A stretch of 64,000 nt of DNA from Cacajao melanocephalus (GCA_963573385.1 CAUYLG010041378.1:1-64000), one strand, 5' to 3'; shown: positions 35,127 to 47,504, counted from the first letter of the stretch. The notes: generated by a model from the sequence alone, not told the origin. Program-made: numbers and translations.

Positions 35127-36830
35127 ACATGATCTTTGGGGTGTAGTTTTTCTGGCTAGAAACCTCTGTGGCCAGTGGCACCACAGAGGTTGCCTAAGCT
35201 TTGCCTCGGGCTGGGCTTGTTTCACCCACTCGTGCTGTCAATCTGTGTTCAGCTAACCCTATACGCCTGGGTCCCACACCTGCCAAGGAAGAGTCAAGCA
35301 CGGAATGGCGAGGAGTGTGTGAGCAAGTCAGACATGCCAGCTGCTGCAGGAGGATGGGCAGCTACATGTGCCAGCTCTTTGCGAAGCTGCGGCTGGACTA
35401 GGCACACCAGAAGCAGCTTCCATGGCTGGCATGGGGGAACATGATAGCACACAGAAGCTTGGAGATGCCAAGGACTGTAGGGCCCTAAAGAGGGAGTCAG
35501 GGTCCTGACCTAGGGAACTCCTGGTTCTGGGCTCCCTAAAGGGCCTTAACTCTTCTCCACTTCTTTGCCTGCAATGTGGCAAGCAAGGGACATATTTCAG
35601 CCCTGTTTGTGTTACAGCTTTTTTAGCCCTGCCATTCAACAGGTCCCAAGTTCTTGTCCTGTGATCAAGAAGAATGAGGTATGCAGAGAAGTGAAGGGTG
35701 AGTAAGATAAGGAGAAGATTTATTGAGCAATAGAACAGCTCAGTCTCATGAAGGGGGCAGCTCCTTTCAGCAGCCGGGGTATCTCTGTGACGAGTGTTCA
35801 GCACCTAGGTGTGAGGAGACCCTGGAGTGGGAGGCTCCTCTCTGCAGGCAGGTTGTCCCCACTGTCTCTGCAGCTCTCAGCAGAGAGGAGGCCCTTTCTG
35901 CAGCTGGTCATCCCAACATCTACTCAGCTCTGGCTGAGCCTGGGGCCTCAGAGGGGAGGAAGCACACCAGTTGGTCCACAGGCAGCCATAGGTGGGCCCA
36001 GAAAAGGTACCACAAGTTCCCACTGAGGTCCATGGAGTAGCAGCCCAGCCCCCAACCTTAAGGCCCTCCTTAGGCTGAAGGTGGGGCCTCAACAGGAACC
36101 TGCTCCCTTCTGCCCAGGAACCTGTCTGCCTCCTCCTTCCTTTCATGAAGCTCAGGCTGCAGGTGCCAAGGGACACCTGCAGGCCAGTGCTGAACTGCCC
36201 TTAGTCCCCCCTTGGTTTCCTTCCTATGCTCATTGGTGCCCAAAATCTGGAGGGGGCTGAGTTGGGAAGGGGCTGGTATGTCAGCACTGCCCTAAGTGTG
36301 TGCATGCCTGTCTAGGCTGTAACAGTGCCCAGGCTTGGCCTTAACTTTGCTCTAAATTCTGACTCGGCACCAACAGCAGGGAGAAGCCAGGCCACAGGAG
36401 TAGACACATCTGAGCCTGCAAAGGCAGAGGGGCCTTCCTGGCCCCCAAGAGTGCAGGGATGCCTGGGTATGCAGCTGCTGGTTTGGGTGGCTGTAGCTAT
36501 ACACAGGATGGTGGGGTTCCCATTTGTTCTGTGGAGAGGGAGGCTTGGGTCTGTTGCTATGGTTTGGGCAGTTGCAACTGTGTTGAAGAGGGTAGGGCTC
36601 CCTCCTGCCGCTGGACCCCTAAAAGCACAGAGATGCCTTGGTCCGCAGCCTGGCTTGGGCAGGTACAGTGGCACCCGAGGAGCTCCCACTCCAACTCAGA
36701 AGAGGCAGGGCTCCCACTTGTCCCGGGCTCCTGCTGGCTCCGTAGAGCATGCAACCCCAGCCATGCCTCCCTGCTGCAGCTGGCGTGATGTCAGTAGGCT
36801 GCTCCAGACAGTCTTCTGCTGTCATCAAAA
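35127..36830 (-). mobile_element. GC-rich ERV LTR (class I-like), antisense
   Basis: About 1.7 kb, much richer in G+C than the rest of the window, inserted in an L1M. On the minus strand it shows LTR layout: a long upstream region with imperfect repeats of roughly 100 bp (about 36440-36740), then AATAAA (plus-strand TTTATT at 35719-35724), then a region with gacaagaacttgggacc and gagctgtaaca-type words typical of class I LTR R/U5. Many open frames occur, up to 170 codons, because the sequence is GC-rich. Family not identified. Confidence 0.6.
35161..35191. repeat. Perfect 11-bp hairpin
   Basis: aacctctgtgg and ccacagaggtt pair perfectly around a 9-base loop, close to the left edge of the GC-rich LTR. 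Confidence 0.9.
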
Positions 36831-37380
36831 GGACTGATTACCCTACCTTAAGACTTACTATAGAGCTGTAGTAATCAAGAGAGTGTGATATTGCCTGCCA
36901 AAAAATAAAAAAAAATACGCAGGTCATGGAAACAGAATAGAGAGCCACAAAAATATATTTAGCTGATCTTTGACAAAGAAGCAAAGACAAACATACAATA
37001 AAGCAAAGACTGTCTTTTCAACAAATGCTGTTGGAACAACAGGACATCCGCATGAAAACCGAACATGCATATAGACACAGACCTTACATCCTTCACAAAG
37101 GTTAATTCAAAATAGGTTATTAGACTTAAAGAAAAAATGCAGAACTATAAATAGCTGTAAGATAACACAGAAGAAAACAAATATGACTGAGATACAACAC
37201 TAATGGTATGACCTATGAAAGAAAGAATTGATGTGTAAACATTAATATTAAAAACTTCTGCTCCTTGAAAGAAAGGCACTGTCAAGAGAACGAAAATATA
37301 AACTACAGACTGGAGGAAAATATTTGGAAAAGACATAGCTGATAAAGGACTGTTATCCAAAATATACAAACAATTTCAAT
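36831..37380 (+). mobile_element. L1M ORF2 fragment, sense (part 2)
   Basis: Resumes with gactgattaccctacctta and agacttactatagagctgta, and carries on through cttttcaacaaatgctgttg to ggactgttatccaaaatata. Together with part 1 this gives an L1M ORF2 3' segment split by the LTR. Confidence 0.8.
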
Positions 37381-37659
37381 ATTTTAAATATATTTTTAAA
37401 ATACTTTTTCCATTCCTTCTCCTTATTTATGCAACTATTTTCTATGTTTGTATGTTGGAGTGTTTGATTAGACATATATTATCCAAACATTATGGTAAAA
37501 CTTCATAGTCCTTTCTTTCTTCACTCTATTCACACATATATATAATAGCGTGAATGTCTACTATGTACTAGGAGGCAGACTGTAAGGATGGACCTCAAAA
37601 ATCTAAATCTATGGTACTCTGATCCATTTCATTAAATAACATTTTTGAAATACTAGGCA

Positions 37660-38045
37660 AATTTCAAAAACATTAGTTATATATTAATCATATGTTATAT
37701 GATTTATATATAATCATGTATAATCACATATTTTACATTTATAAAATATATCTTAAAATATATTTAATTTATGATGATACACAGTAACATAAAATGTAAT
37801 TTAAAATAAATAGAAAGCATAAAAAATATCTGTATTATGTACATAATATTTTTAAATAATTTACTATGGTACACATAAAGAAATATGTCATGAGAACAAT
37901 ACAAATTGTATAAATATAAAAAATATACATGTTATATAAAATTAAATATATTGTATAAATAAATATATAACATCAGTTAATATAGTATATTGTATCAACT
38001 AACAATTTAACAATAAAATATAATTAATATCATATCATCATAGAA
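37660..38045. repeat. Very AT-rich island
   Basis: Almost only A and T for nearly 400 bases, made of tatata/aaatat words without a fixed period. No coding frame. Confidence 0.8.
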
Positions 38046-38394
38046 AATATCTAACAAAGATTTCATGGTAGAATAATGTAGCTTAAATCTAGTAGATATG
38101 GTATCTTGAGAATCCACTTTACTGTCTTTACTCAGTATCTGACACTGAGTTTCTGTTGGGGATGCTATTCATTTCTTGCTAGGTTCTTCCTCTGTCTACC
38201 CTAGAAACATCCTCTTTATTTTTCCAGAGATTACTTAAAAACTATTTCTCTTTGTTGAAATTTCTAGCACTCATACCATTGTTAAAAGATTCTTTCTATG
38301 TACCATCATAGTAATTGCACAAAATAGTAAATGTCACTTTAGCCTTTAACATTTTAATATTACAGTAGTAAATCATCTGTGAATTTCTCTAATA
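38046..38394. other. Single-copy DNA, nothing recognised
   Basis: No supported feature. Confidence 0.5.
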
Positions 38395-38500
38395 AACTAG
38401 ACTGCATTGAGCATAAGAGTAAGGGCTTCTTCCTTTTTGTAGCCCCAACAATAAGACAGTGCTTGGCTTTTAAAAGGTGCTGAGTAAAATTTCTTAAGGA
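38395..38500 (+). mobile_element. L2 3' end relic
   Basis: actagactgcattgagcata, gtagccccaacaataaga and cagtgcttggcttt follow the order of the L2 3' end in sense orientation. Confidence 0.55.
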
Positions 38501-40610
38501 ATTAATATAATAATTTTTATGTGTATTAGCTGTATAATGGATTATTGTATTCCCTGTCTAGTCATTCCATTATATATTTTTTCTATCTACAACCTAGTAC
38601 CATTCATTCCTTAGTACTCTCTCTCTCCCATTTAAAGTACATAATGTTAGCTTAATAAGCAGTTATCAACTAAGATTCTTGGCTTTACATCACAATGCAG
38701 AGTATGCTTGCTCTGTGAATACAATAGTCCACTAGAGTACGTTCTTATCTGTAGATGATGTCAGGATGCAGTCTCTTTCCCAAGGGTGGGAAAGCTTGGA
38801 AAAAAGTTATTTGGTTGCAGAAAACTAAGAATAATATTTGTAAAAAGAAGAGAGAGGAAATAAAAAAAAAAAAACAAATGTCAAAAAATAAAGATAAGTT
38901 GCAACGACATAATTATTCAGGTCACAAAGCACCTCAATTTTAAAAAGAAAACTTCTTTATCACAGTTAGAAATATACATTTCAACCAAGTAATAAAGCTA
39001 AGACCAATTTCTAATATGCCACAAATTGCCCAATATTTATCCCGCTATTCTATAGTAGGTATATTTTCTGAAGGATGTCATAAGTACTTTAATTAACACT
39101 AACAAGCCAACATGGTTTTTAAATTATTGATGTGCATGTTCATGGTATTTTCTTGCTCAAATTTAATAGCCCTCCTTTCAGCTCATGTCAAAAGATTACA
39201 TCTTTGACCACACCTTATATTCATCCTTACCCAAACATCTTTACTACAAAATATTAAACTTTCATTTTCCAAGTAAAGACTCTTGTTTCCTGAATCTCTC
39301 ATTCCCTTCTTACCATTATTTCTTGATTCATGGTGGCTTAGAATTATTTTCACCCTCTGTCTTCTATTAGCTCTGTATTACTGTTATTTTCCAACAAGAT
39401 ATAATAATTTATTACTTCAACTCTCTTGACAAAACCTTCAACACTCTTGCTTTTCAGATAACCTGTCAAGCAAAGAAATAACCCTGAATGACTCCATTAA
39501 TGCTCCCAAGTTATTCACCAGGCAGTATAAACCACCTTTTTAACACGTTATTTGTAGCAATGTAAATTCACCCTCTTCTGCATTCCCTAGGTGCTACAGA
39601 AACTTCTTTCTTAATTAGGAAGTTATGTTCGTTTCTTTACCCATTCCACACTTCAGCACATATGGAGATGTGCAGTGTGCTTAAATCTGCTCTCGTGTCT
39701 GCTGGCCCTCACTCTCAGATTTTCTAATAGGATACATTGTGATATTACTAACATTAAAAAATATATATCTAAAGTAAGAAAAACTGTAATAAAATCTTCA
39801 AGTATCCCTTAGGTCTGTTTTTGTACATTAATCATGACTATTGTCAGTACTTATTGTACTTAATATTTTGCTTAATTTTAATGAAGAAACAATAATAAAT
39901 TTGGGCAATGGTGATAAAGGATATACTTCATAAAGTTTAATACTTCACAATATTTTATGTGAAATAACTATGAGAAATGGACTATGGAGTTTTTATAATG
40001 AATAATTCTGTGTTAATCTAATTTTATTAAATTATATAATATTTTTCTTCTTTTTTGTGATGCATACACTAAAGTTACCTCATTTTTTTGATAAATTGAA
40101 TATGACTATGTTATATCTGCAGAGGACTCAAACTATTTGACGCTAACATTTGCTATTTAAAATACATATTGACTTGATTCTAAAATCATAGAACTTCATA
40201 AGGTTCTAAAAACATGCACTAGCTTAACTTTCAAAATATGTACAGCAGTTTCATATAAAAAGGGCAAGAAATTCATACATAAGGAGTTAAATTTGAGTGT
40301 TGATTTACTTAAGAAATACTGAAACCTTCCTAGACAGAAATGCTGTTGTTTTGCAAATGCTGACAGTTAATAGAAATTCATGGGGATGGTTTTGATGTGT
40401 AAGCATTTTGAAACTGTAGTACAACCACTGTGATTCATTGTGCTACCTATAAAACATTTTGATTTTTCAATCTCATAGGGAAGTAAAAGGATTTATAAAG
40501 GCCTATAAAATGTTTTGAACGTTCTACAGATACAAGGTATTATTATTCAACTTCACCAGAAATAGTACAGAATGGACACTGAATTGAAATTTTTAAATCA
40601 TATTCCTATA
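38501..40610. other. Single-copy DNA, nothing recognised
   Basis: Over 2 kb with no repeat I recognise. Open frames are at most 62 codons, and the frame at 38755-38943 is lysine-rich from an A-rich tract. Confidence 0.5.
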
Positions 40611-40614
40611 TGCT

Positions 40615-40760
40615 TCCTTTTTTGGGAAAATTGTTTAATATGTTTTGTGCTTACCTTACTGATCAATAAAATAATAATAGAACAATGTTATCTGGAGCTT
40701 CTTGACTATCTCATAGAAGTGTTACGTAAAATACTGAAGCTTATTTGAGCTTTAGGAAAT
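40615..40760 (-). mobile_element. MIR relic, antisense (tentative)
   Basis: cttaccttactgatcaataaa, ataataatagaac, and ctatctcatagaagtgtta follow the reversed MIR core order. Weak. Confidence 0.4.
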
Positions 40761-41174
40761 TCAAAGATTTGCTTTTTGTCCCTAATGCAAAATATCTGAA
40801 AATCTAGTGAGCTGAAAATATCCAAAATCCAATAATATACTCAATACACAAACAGTAACATTCGTTTTCTTTTAATATCCTCTAAATTGCTCCCATTTGT
40901 TACATAGAGGGTTGTGAGACTTTCTTAAACATTTTCAATCTCAGATAGTAAAATTACCAAAAGATCTGTGAAAGTTACCACATTATCTGTAGAAAAAGAA
41001 AGCTTTTTCTTTAACTATAAGATTCTACTTTTTATTTTCCTGATTTGTTAGTGGAACTGGATTACCAGAATTCAAAGCATCATAAGTGCCACAAGGATGA
41101 CCATAACAAGAAATCATTCTGATATTAATCCTGAAGTGAAAAGACAAAGTGATTGCAAAAAGAGCAAGCTAGTC

Positions 41175-41440
41175 ACTACTGCATAACAAACCATCCCCAA
41201 AGTCAATGGCTTAAAGTAGCAATCATCCTTCTCACAGGTCTGCAGATCAGTAGGCATAAGCAGATACCAACCGTGTTTGACTAGGCTCAGCTGGTCTTGG
41301 CTGCAACATTTAGCTGAGGAACAAGTCTACATTATGTACCTTTATTTGTTCAGTGAGCTAGCTGGGGTATATTCGTTTTATGACAACAATAGGGCATAAG
41401 ATAGCAAGTTGACACGTAACAATGGTTTCTAAGGCCTAGA
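41175..41440. mobile_element. Old interspersed repeat, family uncertain
   Basis: actgcataacaaaccatccc with caatggcttaaagtagcaa, then ctaggctcagctggtcttgg resembles a common old mammalian repeat whose family I cannot name with confidence. Confidence 0.4.
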
Positions 41441-41662
41441 TTCAGAACTGGTAAACTTTTAACTTCTGTGCACATAGGTTAAATTAAGCATTATGACTGA
41501 AGGCAAAGTCTTTCCAAATTTCTTTATGGAAAATCACAAGAATCTTTCATGGCAAATTTATGTCAAGATACAAGAATTTTGGATGGAAGATAAAGTGGTA
41601 ACATTAATCATTCAGTTTTCACAGGCTCACTCCAAACACGAGAATGAGAGTAATACAAAACA

Positions 41663-41665
<3 letters not shown>

Positions 41666-41693
<28 letters not shown>
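41666..41693. repeat. (ATT)n microsatellite
   Basis: Nine or so ATT units in place of the Alu T-tail. A similar run follows the Alu at 42109-42130 because it is part of the target duplication. Confidence 0.9.
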
Positions 41694-42103
41694 TGAGATG
41701 GAGTCTCGCTCTGTCACCCAGGCTGGAGTGCAGTGGCGTGATCTTGAGTCACTGCAATATATGCCTCGGGTTCAAGTGATTCTAGAACCTCAGCCTCTCG
41801 AGTAGCTGGGACTACAGCTTCAGCCTCAGAAATCCTAGCTGCTGTTGCCTGAAAAACACCTCTTTCCAGGAAGAAGTATCCAGAAAGATCAACACACAAT
41901 CTCTCTAACAGCAGTTAGGGTCTCCACTCGTGAGAGAGGACTACAGGTATGTGCCAACACTCCTAACTAATTTTTGTATTTTTAGTAGAGTCAGAGTTTT
42001 GCTATGTTGTCTAGGGTGGTCTCGAACTCTTGACCTCAGGTGATCAGGCCGCTTTGACCTCCCAAGGTGCTGGGATTTCAGATGTGAACCATTGTGCCTG
42101 GCC
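41694..42103 (-). mobile_element. Alu (AluS-like), antisense, with a 129-bp insertion
   Basis: gagatggagtctcgctctgt to gaaccattgtgcctggcc. Direct repeats aaaacacattattatt flank it (about 41659 and 42103), so it is a genuine insertion. At 41818-41946 the Alu text is interrupted and then resumes exactly, with ggactacag present on both sides. Confidence 0.95.
41818..41946 (+). repeat. Insertion copied from, or shared with, 42400-42484
   Basis: From about 41829 the insert matches 42400 onward almost base for base (gaaatcctagctgctgttgc, then ctctttccaggaagaagta). It also contains about 20 bases, ctctctaacagcagttaggg, absent from the downstream copy. It is flanked by a 9-bp direct repeat, ggactacag, at 41809-41817 and 41938-41946. 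Confidence 0.9.
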
Positions 42104-42399
42104 AAAACACATTATTATTATTACTATTGCTATAACTATTATAACTGTTATTATTTTCTTTATCGACAAACGAGTGGCAGGAAGCACATACATAATAGTA
42201 ATACTAGCAGACTAACATAAAATTTAGATACTAGATTTTGTTTCCTATTCTGATTATGACATCAAAAATTCTTTCAAAAAACACATTTAGTAGAACAATA
42301 TTAGCGAGGGCAGGTGCCAAGGTTGACCTTTATCCTAGATTTTGGACCACACTATGCATGGATGCCTTTCTTCCAAGTACCCCTAAACCAGGCCTTGGT

Positions 42400-43335
42400 G
42401 AAATCCTAGCTGCTGTTGCCTGCAAAACACCTCTTTCCAGGAAGAAGTATACAGAAAGATCAACACACAACCTCCACTCCTGAGGGGGACTGAAAGGAGT
42501 TAGTTAGCTTGCTTTAGGGAGACAGCAAGGAAAGGGTCCCCAGGGAGCCCTGGTCCATGGATAAGTGCCTCATGCCCACATAACATAAAAAGCAGCCTGG
42601 GGAAAAAACAATGAGTTTCAGGCACCAATGAGGGAACCATAACAGAGTGTTTTTCCTGGAGACATGCCCTTGGCTGTAAAGATAGAATAAACTCCCACCC
42701 ATTTGGATAAAAACTTACACAAACCTCCAGCTCACTCAGATAAGGAGAGAAGGTCTAGCATAGACATGCCTTTGTTCTTTGTACAGTGAGCAGGTTTCCG
42801 CCGTAAAACGTTCTTCTCCTTTTCTGTGCATGAGCATGGTAGGCTCCGGTGGGTTCTGATGGGCACTCTACTTGCCTTTATTTGGATTGCTAAGTCTGGC
42901 TTCTATGAATCATCCTTTCAGCCCTGATTGGTCCTGGGTCAAAGTCCCATGCCAAGCTTTTACTTCAGCTTCTGATAGGTCCTGGGCTGAGCTAAGCATA
43001 ATCTATGAATAATCATTTCAGCTCCTGATTAGTCCCAGGCCAAGTTTTATGACTGGTCCTAGAACAAGATCCTGGGCCAAGCTGAGTCACACATTTTCAA
43101 GACAGCCACGGACTAAGCACATTCCTTCCCCTTCCCAGTCCATAAAAACCCTGGACCCCAGCGCCTAGTGGGCACCTTGCTTGGGCCCCCTTTTCTGCTG
43201 GCAGAGAGCTTTCTTCTTTCACTTAATAAACTTTTGCTCTAACTTCACCTTTGTGTCTGCACTCTCTGATTTTCTTCCACGTAGGACAAAGAACTCTGGG
43301 CGTTATCTCAGATAAGGGATTGTTACATCTTGGTG
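42400..43335 (+). mobile_element. ERV1-type LTR, sense
   Basis: LTR-like layout: repeated ctgattggtcctgg-type CCAAT-bearing words (about 42925-43060), a TATA-like cataaaaacc at 43142, and AATAAA at 43225-43230. Then comes a short U5-like region ending near gattgttaca. The next bases, tcttggtgcattgctgag, could be a primer-binding site. The left boundary is uncertain because its first 85 bases also occur in the Alu insert upstream. Family not named. Confidence 0.65.
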
Positions 43336-45955
43336 CATTGCTGAGCCTACAACAATATGGCTTGATTAATCTTTGGTAAATAAGAATAATTTTTGGTTTG
43401 ATTAAAACAGGCATGTCTTCAAAGTTTTCAGTCTTAAGTATAATACCAATGTACCCTTTTTTCTACTTAAGTTAAATGATAAAATAATTCTCTGTTATAT
43501 TTTTACTACAAAATTTGTCAGCAAGAAAAATAAAGTGATGTCCAGTGGTTAAATGTCTTTTCTTTATAAGTAATCCAGGCATAATTGTTAAAAGTAAGTG
43601 AGTTAAATAGACACTAGTAACAAAATTTCAATGAAAAATATGTGTTTTCTATTCCAATAAATGTTAACATATTTATAATCAAGAATGAAAAATTGAGGCT
43701 GAGGGAAATATATACAAACAAGAATTTAATTCTTAGCTCTAGCCCCAAAACAAACAAACAGAAGGTAGTGATACAATTTTGCCTCTTTTACAGTTTCCTA
43801 TTACAGTGAGACTAAAGATATTAGAGACTGTTCATAAACATGTTCTGTGCCGCATTGCCAAATTGTACTATGGCAGAGTACGTGCTTCTAACAATTGTGA
43901 TTCACATATTTGCTAATCTACAGATTATGGATGTAACAGACAGTTCGCAGTTTCCTTCTGCCAGGTGTTCACAGAAAATTAAATTCATTAATGTTTACAA
44001 TTCTAAGAAATATATGTAACTAAAATTACTAGAAATAATAAGGCAACAACTCTATATGAAGCTATACCAGAAACATAAGATGTTCTTTAGTAAAGAAAAG
44101 CCGTAAAGTATGAGGATATTTTGTTTTAAGGGAAAAAGAAATTTCTGTTCTAAAGTAGATTACATGGTTTTTCCAAAGTGAGAAGAGAAAAACTATAAGG
44201 CAATATTTAGTTGATTAGAAAGTTGTAGGCTTGTGGAAGAGAAATTTCATGAAGAAATTTTATGTGTAATTATGATAGCTAACATCTAACATTAGAAAAC
44301 AATTATTTTTATGTTTTTTTCTAAAAATGAGCCTTATTAAAAGAAGTACACTGATGCAAAACTAGAATTTGGTTCTCTCCATTCAAACAATACGACTTTT
44401 ATAATGTATTGGTCTCCTCTTAAGAAGTAGGAAAATATGAAAGGTCTTTATTTACCTTTTCGGTAATTGGTCTAGAACACAAAGATGCTCTTTTTTATCA
44501 AGATAATTTTCTAGGCTTCATGTTGTCTTTGTTGGGTTGATCTATTTTGAAAACCTGAGTGCTCTCTGTGAAAGAGCTATGAGTAACAAATACAACTACG
44601 TAACTTTCTGTATTTAACTTGAAGTCTTTTAATTGTTAATTTGGTTAGATGAATGACTACTGTTCAGAGTGAGCTGTGATCCTATTTTGATAAAGTGTTT
44701 TAAACCTTTGATATTTTTGACAAACTTCCCAAATCAAATTCTAACTTGAATCTTTTTCTTTACCTCAAATTAGCTTTGGAATTATTCTGCTGGGTCCTTG
44801 GAACATTTCAAAAGAGTATCTTTTTTTATAAAAAGAGAGAGTTATATATTTAATTATAGGAAAATGTTTGCAAATTCATAATTCTAAACCTTCTTTAAGA
44901 TTATATTTCATGGATATGTTATTAATGTGTGTTTTACGTATTGTATGAAATTCATAGGAATCTAGCACTCCTGGTATAATGATATTAGTCTAAATCCAGT
45001 TACTATCTTAAAATATTATATACAACAGAAATAAACTGAAATTCCTTGTCAATTGAGTCATAACTGTAATGAACACTCCTCACATCTTTAACCATGTCCA
45101 TTTTAAGTCTTATTAACAGTTAATTCTTTAAGTACTAAAATTGTTAAGGTATGCAATTAGAATTAACTCCATAAGATGTATCCAAGTCCGATTACCTATA
45201 ATATTTTTAATAAACAATATTATACACCTGAACTGGAGAAACAAAATTTCTATTTAAGATGATGTAAATCCAATGTTAGGTGTGGACTCATGGAGAAACT
45301 AGGACAGCCACCTAATCCTTCATGACTCCTTAATGGTTCCATTATTAAAAGCTCTGCACTCCATGACTCATCAGGGAAGATATAAAGTGTTTCAAATATT
45401 ATGGGTGACTATTCTAAAATGGCTTAAATGGTTCATAACCAGTGTTTGGTTTGTCAAACCCGTAATTCTGATAAGACAATAAAAACCTCAGGTGATAGAT
45501 TTCTGACGCTTGCTGAATCATTTGAGCACATACATAGAGATTTTGTTTAATTTCCACCTTCAAAGTATATTTTCTGGTTGTATAGATGCTTTCCCTTGCA
45601 AGCAGGCCATGCAAAAACAGTAGCTGAAAGGTCATTAAAATGTGTTTCTCTTATGGGACATTGTTGTTTAAGTCTCCAGCAATAGAGATATTTGTTTCCC
45701 TTGACAAGTTATAAAACAGATAAAGTTTTATAAACAAAATGATATTAGGTAAATTCAGCTGAATAGATTAAATTGCCTTTTCCAACTAATGTCCATCAGA
45801 TTCATTCCCACTGGAAAACATAAACTGACCTTTATGAAATAATTACTGGCAAGTCTATGCCTGTCATAATAAAAACTCAATGATTTCTCACTCTTAAATT
45901 AAAAGTCTAATGTGACTCAATAACCCAAGGCTTTATTGCATTAGAGAAACTCATA
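43336..45955. other. Single-copy DNA, nothing recognised
   Basis: Open frames reach only 73 codons. If the LTR and the pol/env relic at 45960 were one provirus, its internal region would lie here, but I see no gag or RT text. Confidence 0.45.
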
Positions 45956-45959
45956 ATTT

Positions 45960-46480
45960 TATGAGGTAAAAAAATAAAGCCCTTCGTTACCTGCCCACGA
46001 ACTAATGACAACCAGATCTTTCACAATCTAGAACCCAGAGACTGAGTCTTTTGGAAGCACACCAAAGAAAGATTGCCCTTGAACTCCACTGGAAGGGACC
46101 ACACCAAGTTCCTTTGCACAGCAAAACTTCAGGGACTCAAGTACTGAATGTATACCTCTCAACTCTAAAAGGTCCTTTCAAACCCCTGGAACTGTACACC
46201 TGCTGGATACCATATGGTAAAGCTAATTAGGGAAGCTATATCCTAGAAGCAAATGGAATGTATCCTACCTTCCCAATATTATGGATCAAGAATTTTCTGC
46301 CATATGAAAGTCTTATCTTTTTTTTCCTTTTGTTTCCTGCCTTTCAGTTAACTCGAAAAAAAAATGGCGATGGGGACATCTCATATTTGACTTTCCTATG
46401 TCTTTTCTGGGCCATTCCTGTGACTGAGGCCACAATTTGTCCCTTAGAGAAGTTCAGTATCTAGCAAAAATATTTCCTGT
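45960..46480 (+). pseudogene. Class I ERV relic: integrase end and env start
   Basis: One plus frame near 46010-46140 reads like the C-terminal part of a gammaretroviral integrase, including IFHNLEPRD followed by a stop, then VFWKHTKER. A pyrimidine tract and cctttcag near 46325-46347 resemble the env splice acceptor. The next open frame (46258-46464) could be an env leader, with a hydrophobic run TFLCLFWAIPVTEA. Stops interrupt it; non-functional. Short and diverged, so moderate confidence. Confidence 0.5.
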
Positions 46481-47132
46481 TCTGTTTCATAAAAAAATAC
46501 AGTATATTTATTGAGACTATTTAGTTATTATTCTCTGCATTGGTACAATAGTCCAAAAGTTAAAGGAAATGTTGAAATTACTCTTAAATAATTAAATGAT
46601 TAGAATTTTGGTGTGCATTTTAATTTCTAAAAGAAATTGCAGTACCTTATTTTTCCTCACATCAACTGCTGAGAACAAGTTTGATTGATAAGGCAAGTGT
46701 AAAGTTGTATCTTGCTCGTAATTTTAGCAGAGATACAAACAAATAGCTTTTTAAAATTCTAATATATTATGAGTAGTACAAAATGTGGTGTTTTTTTTCC
46801 CCCATGTCATATGCTTCTTACCATGGAATAGTATTACTTTTATTTAAGATTCCATGTTTTTGAAGAGTAATAACTATTTTCAAAAATAATGTATTATAGA
46901 TACCCAAAAGAGTTGTGATACTTGTTATCTTTCTTTGACAATTAGCTTATATCATAATCATTCAGATGGAAACAAGTGGTATAGAAAATAGACTCTACTG
47001 GTATTTTAGTTTAGAAAAAGAATCTATAGAATTGAGTGTGTGTTGAAATCATAATTAAATTGACACAATTATTGAAATTCAGGCAGCTCTGTAAAGGAAA
47101 ATTATCATTTCTTAACTATCTCCTACCACACA
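46481..47132. other. Single-copy DNA, nothing recognised
   Basis: AT-rich; no feature seen. Confidence 0.5.
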
Positions 47133-47504
47133 TGTATTAGTCCGTTTTCATGTTGCTGATGAAGACATAAATGAGACTGGGTAATTTACAAAAGAAAGAG
47201 GTTTAATGGACTTACAGTTCCATGTGGCTAGGGATGCCTCACAATCATGGTGGAGAGTAAAAGGCACATCTTACATGGAAGTGGCAAGACAGAGAATGAG
47301 AGCCAAGCAAAACAAATTTCCCCTGATCAAACCACCATATCTCCTGAGACTTATTCAGTACCACTAGAACAGTATGGGGGAAACCACCAACACGTTATTC
47401 AGTTATCTCCAACAGAATCCCTCCCACAACATGGGAATTCTGTGACTACAATTCAAGATGAGATTTGGGTGGAGACACAGAGCCAAACCAACCAAACCAT
47501 ATTA
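47133..47504 (-). mobile_element. THE1/MST-type MaLR LTR, antisense
   Basis: tgtattagtccgttttcatg, gagactgggtaatttacaaa and caattcaagatgagatttgg to ccaaaccatatta match the reversed THE1/MST LTR from end to end. A 107-codon frame on the plus strand (47247-47570) is incidental. Solo LTR. Confidence 0.9.

Noticed and set aside
36325..36837. 170-codon plus-strand frame, the longest in the window, with overlapping 105-158-codon frames on both strands nearby
   Set aside because: All lie in one GC-rich LTR-like block, overlap in several frames, and resemble no protein family. High G+C alone lengthens frames.
46325..46347. Strong splice-acceptor-like tract (pyrimidines then cctttcag) as evidence for a host exon
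   Set aside because: It sits at the normal env acceptor position between integrase and env text of an ERV relic, and the following frame is short.
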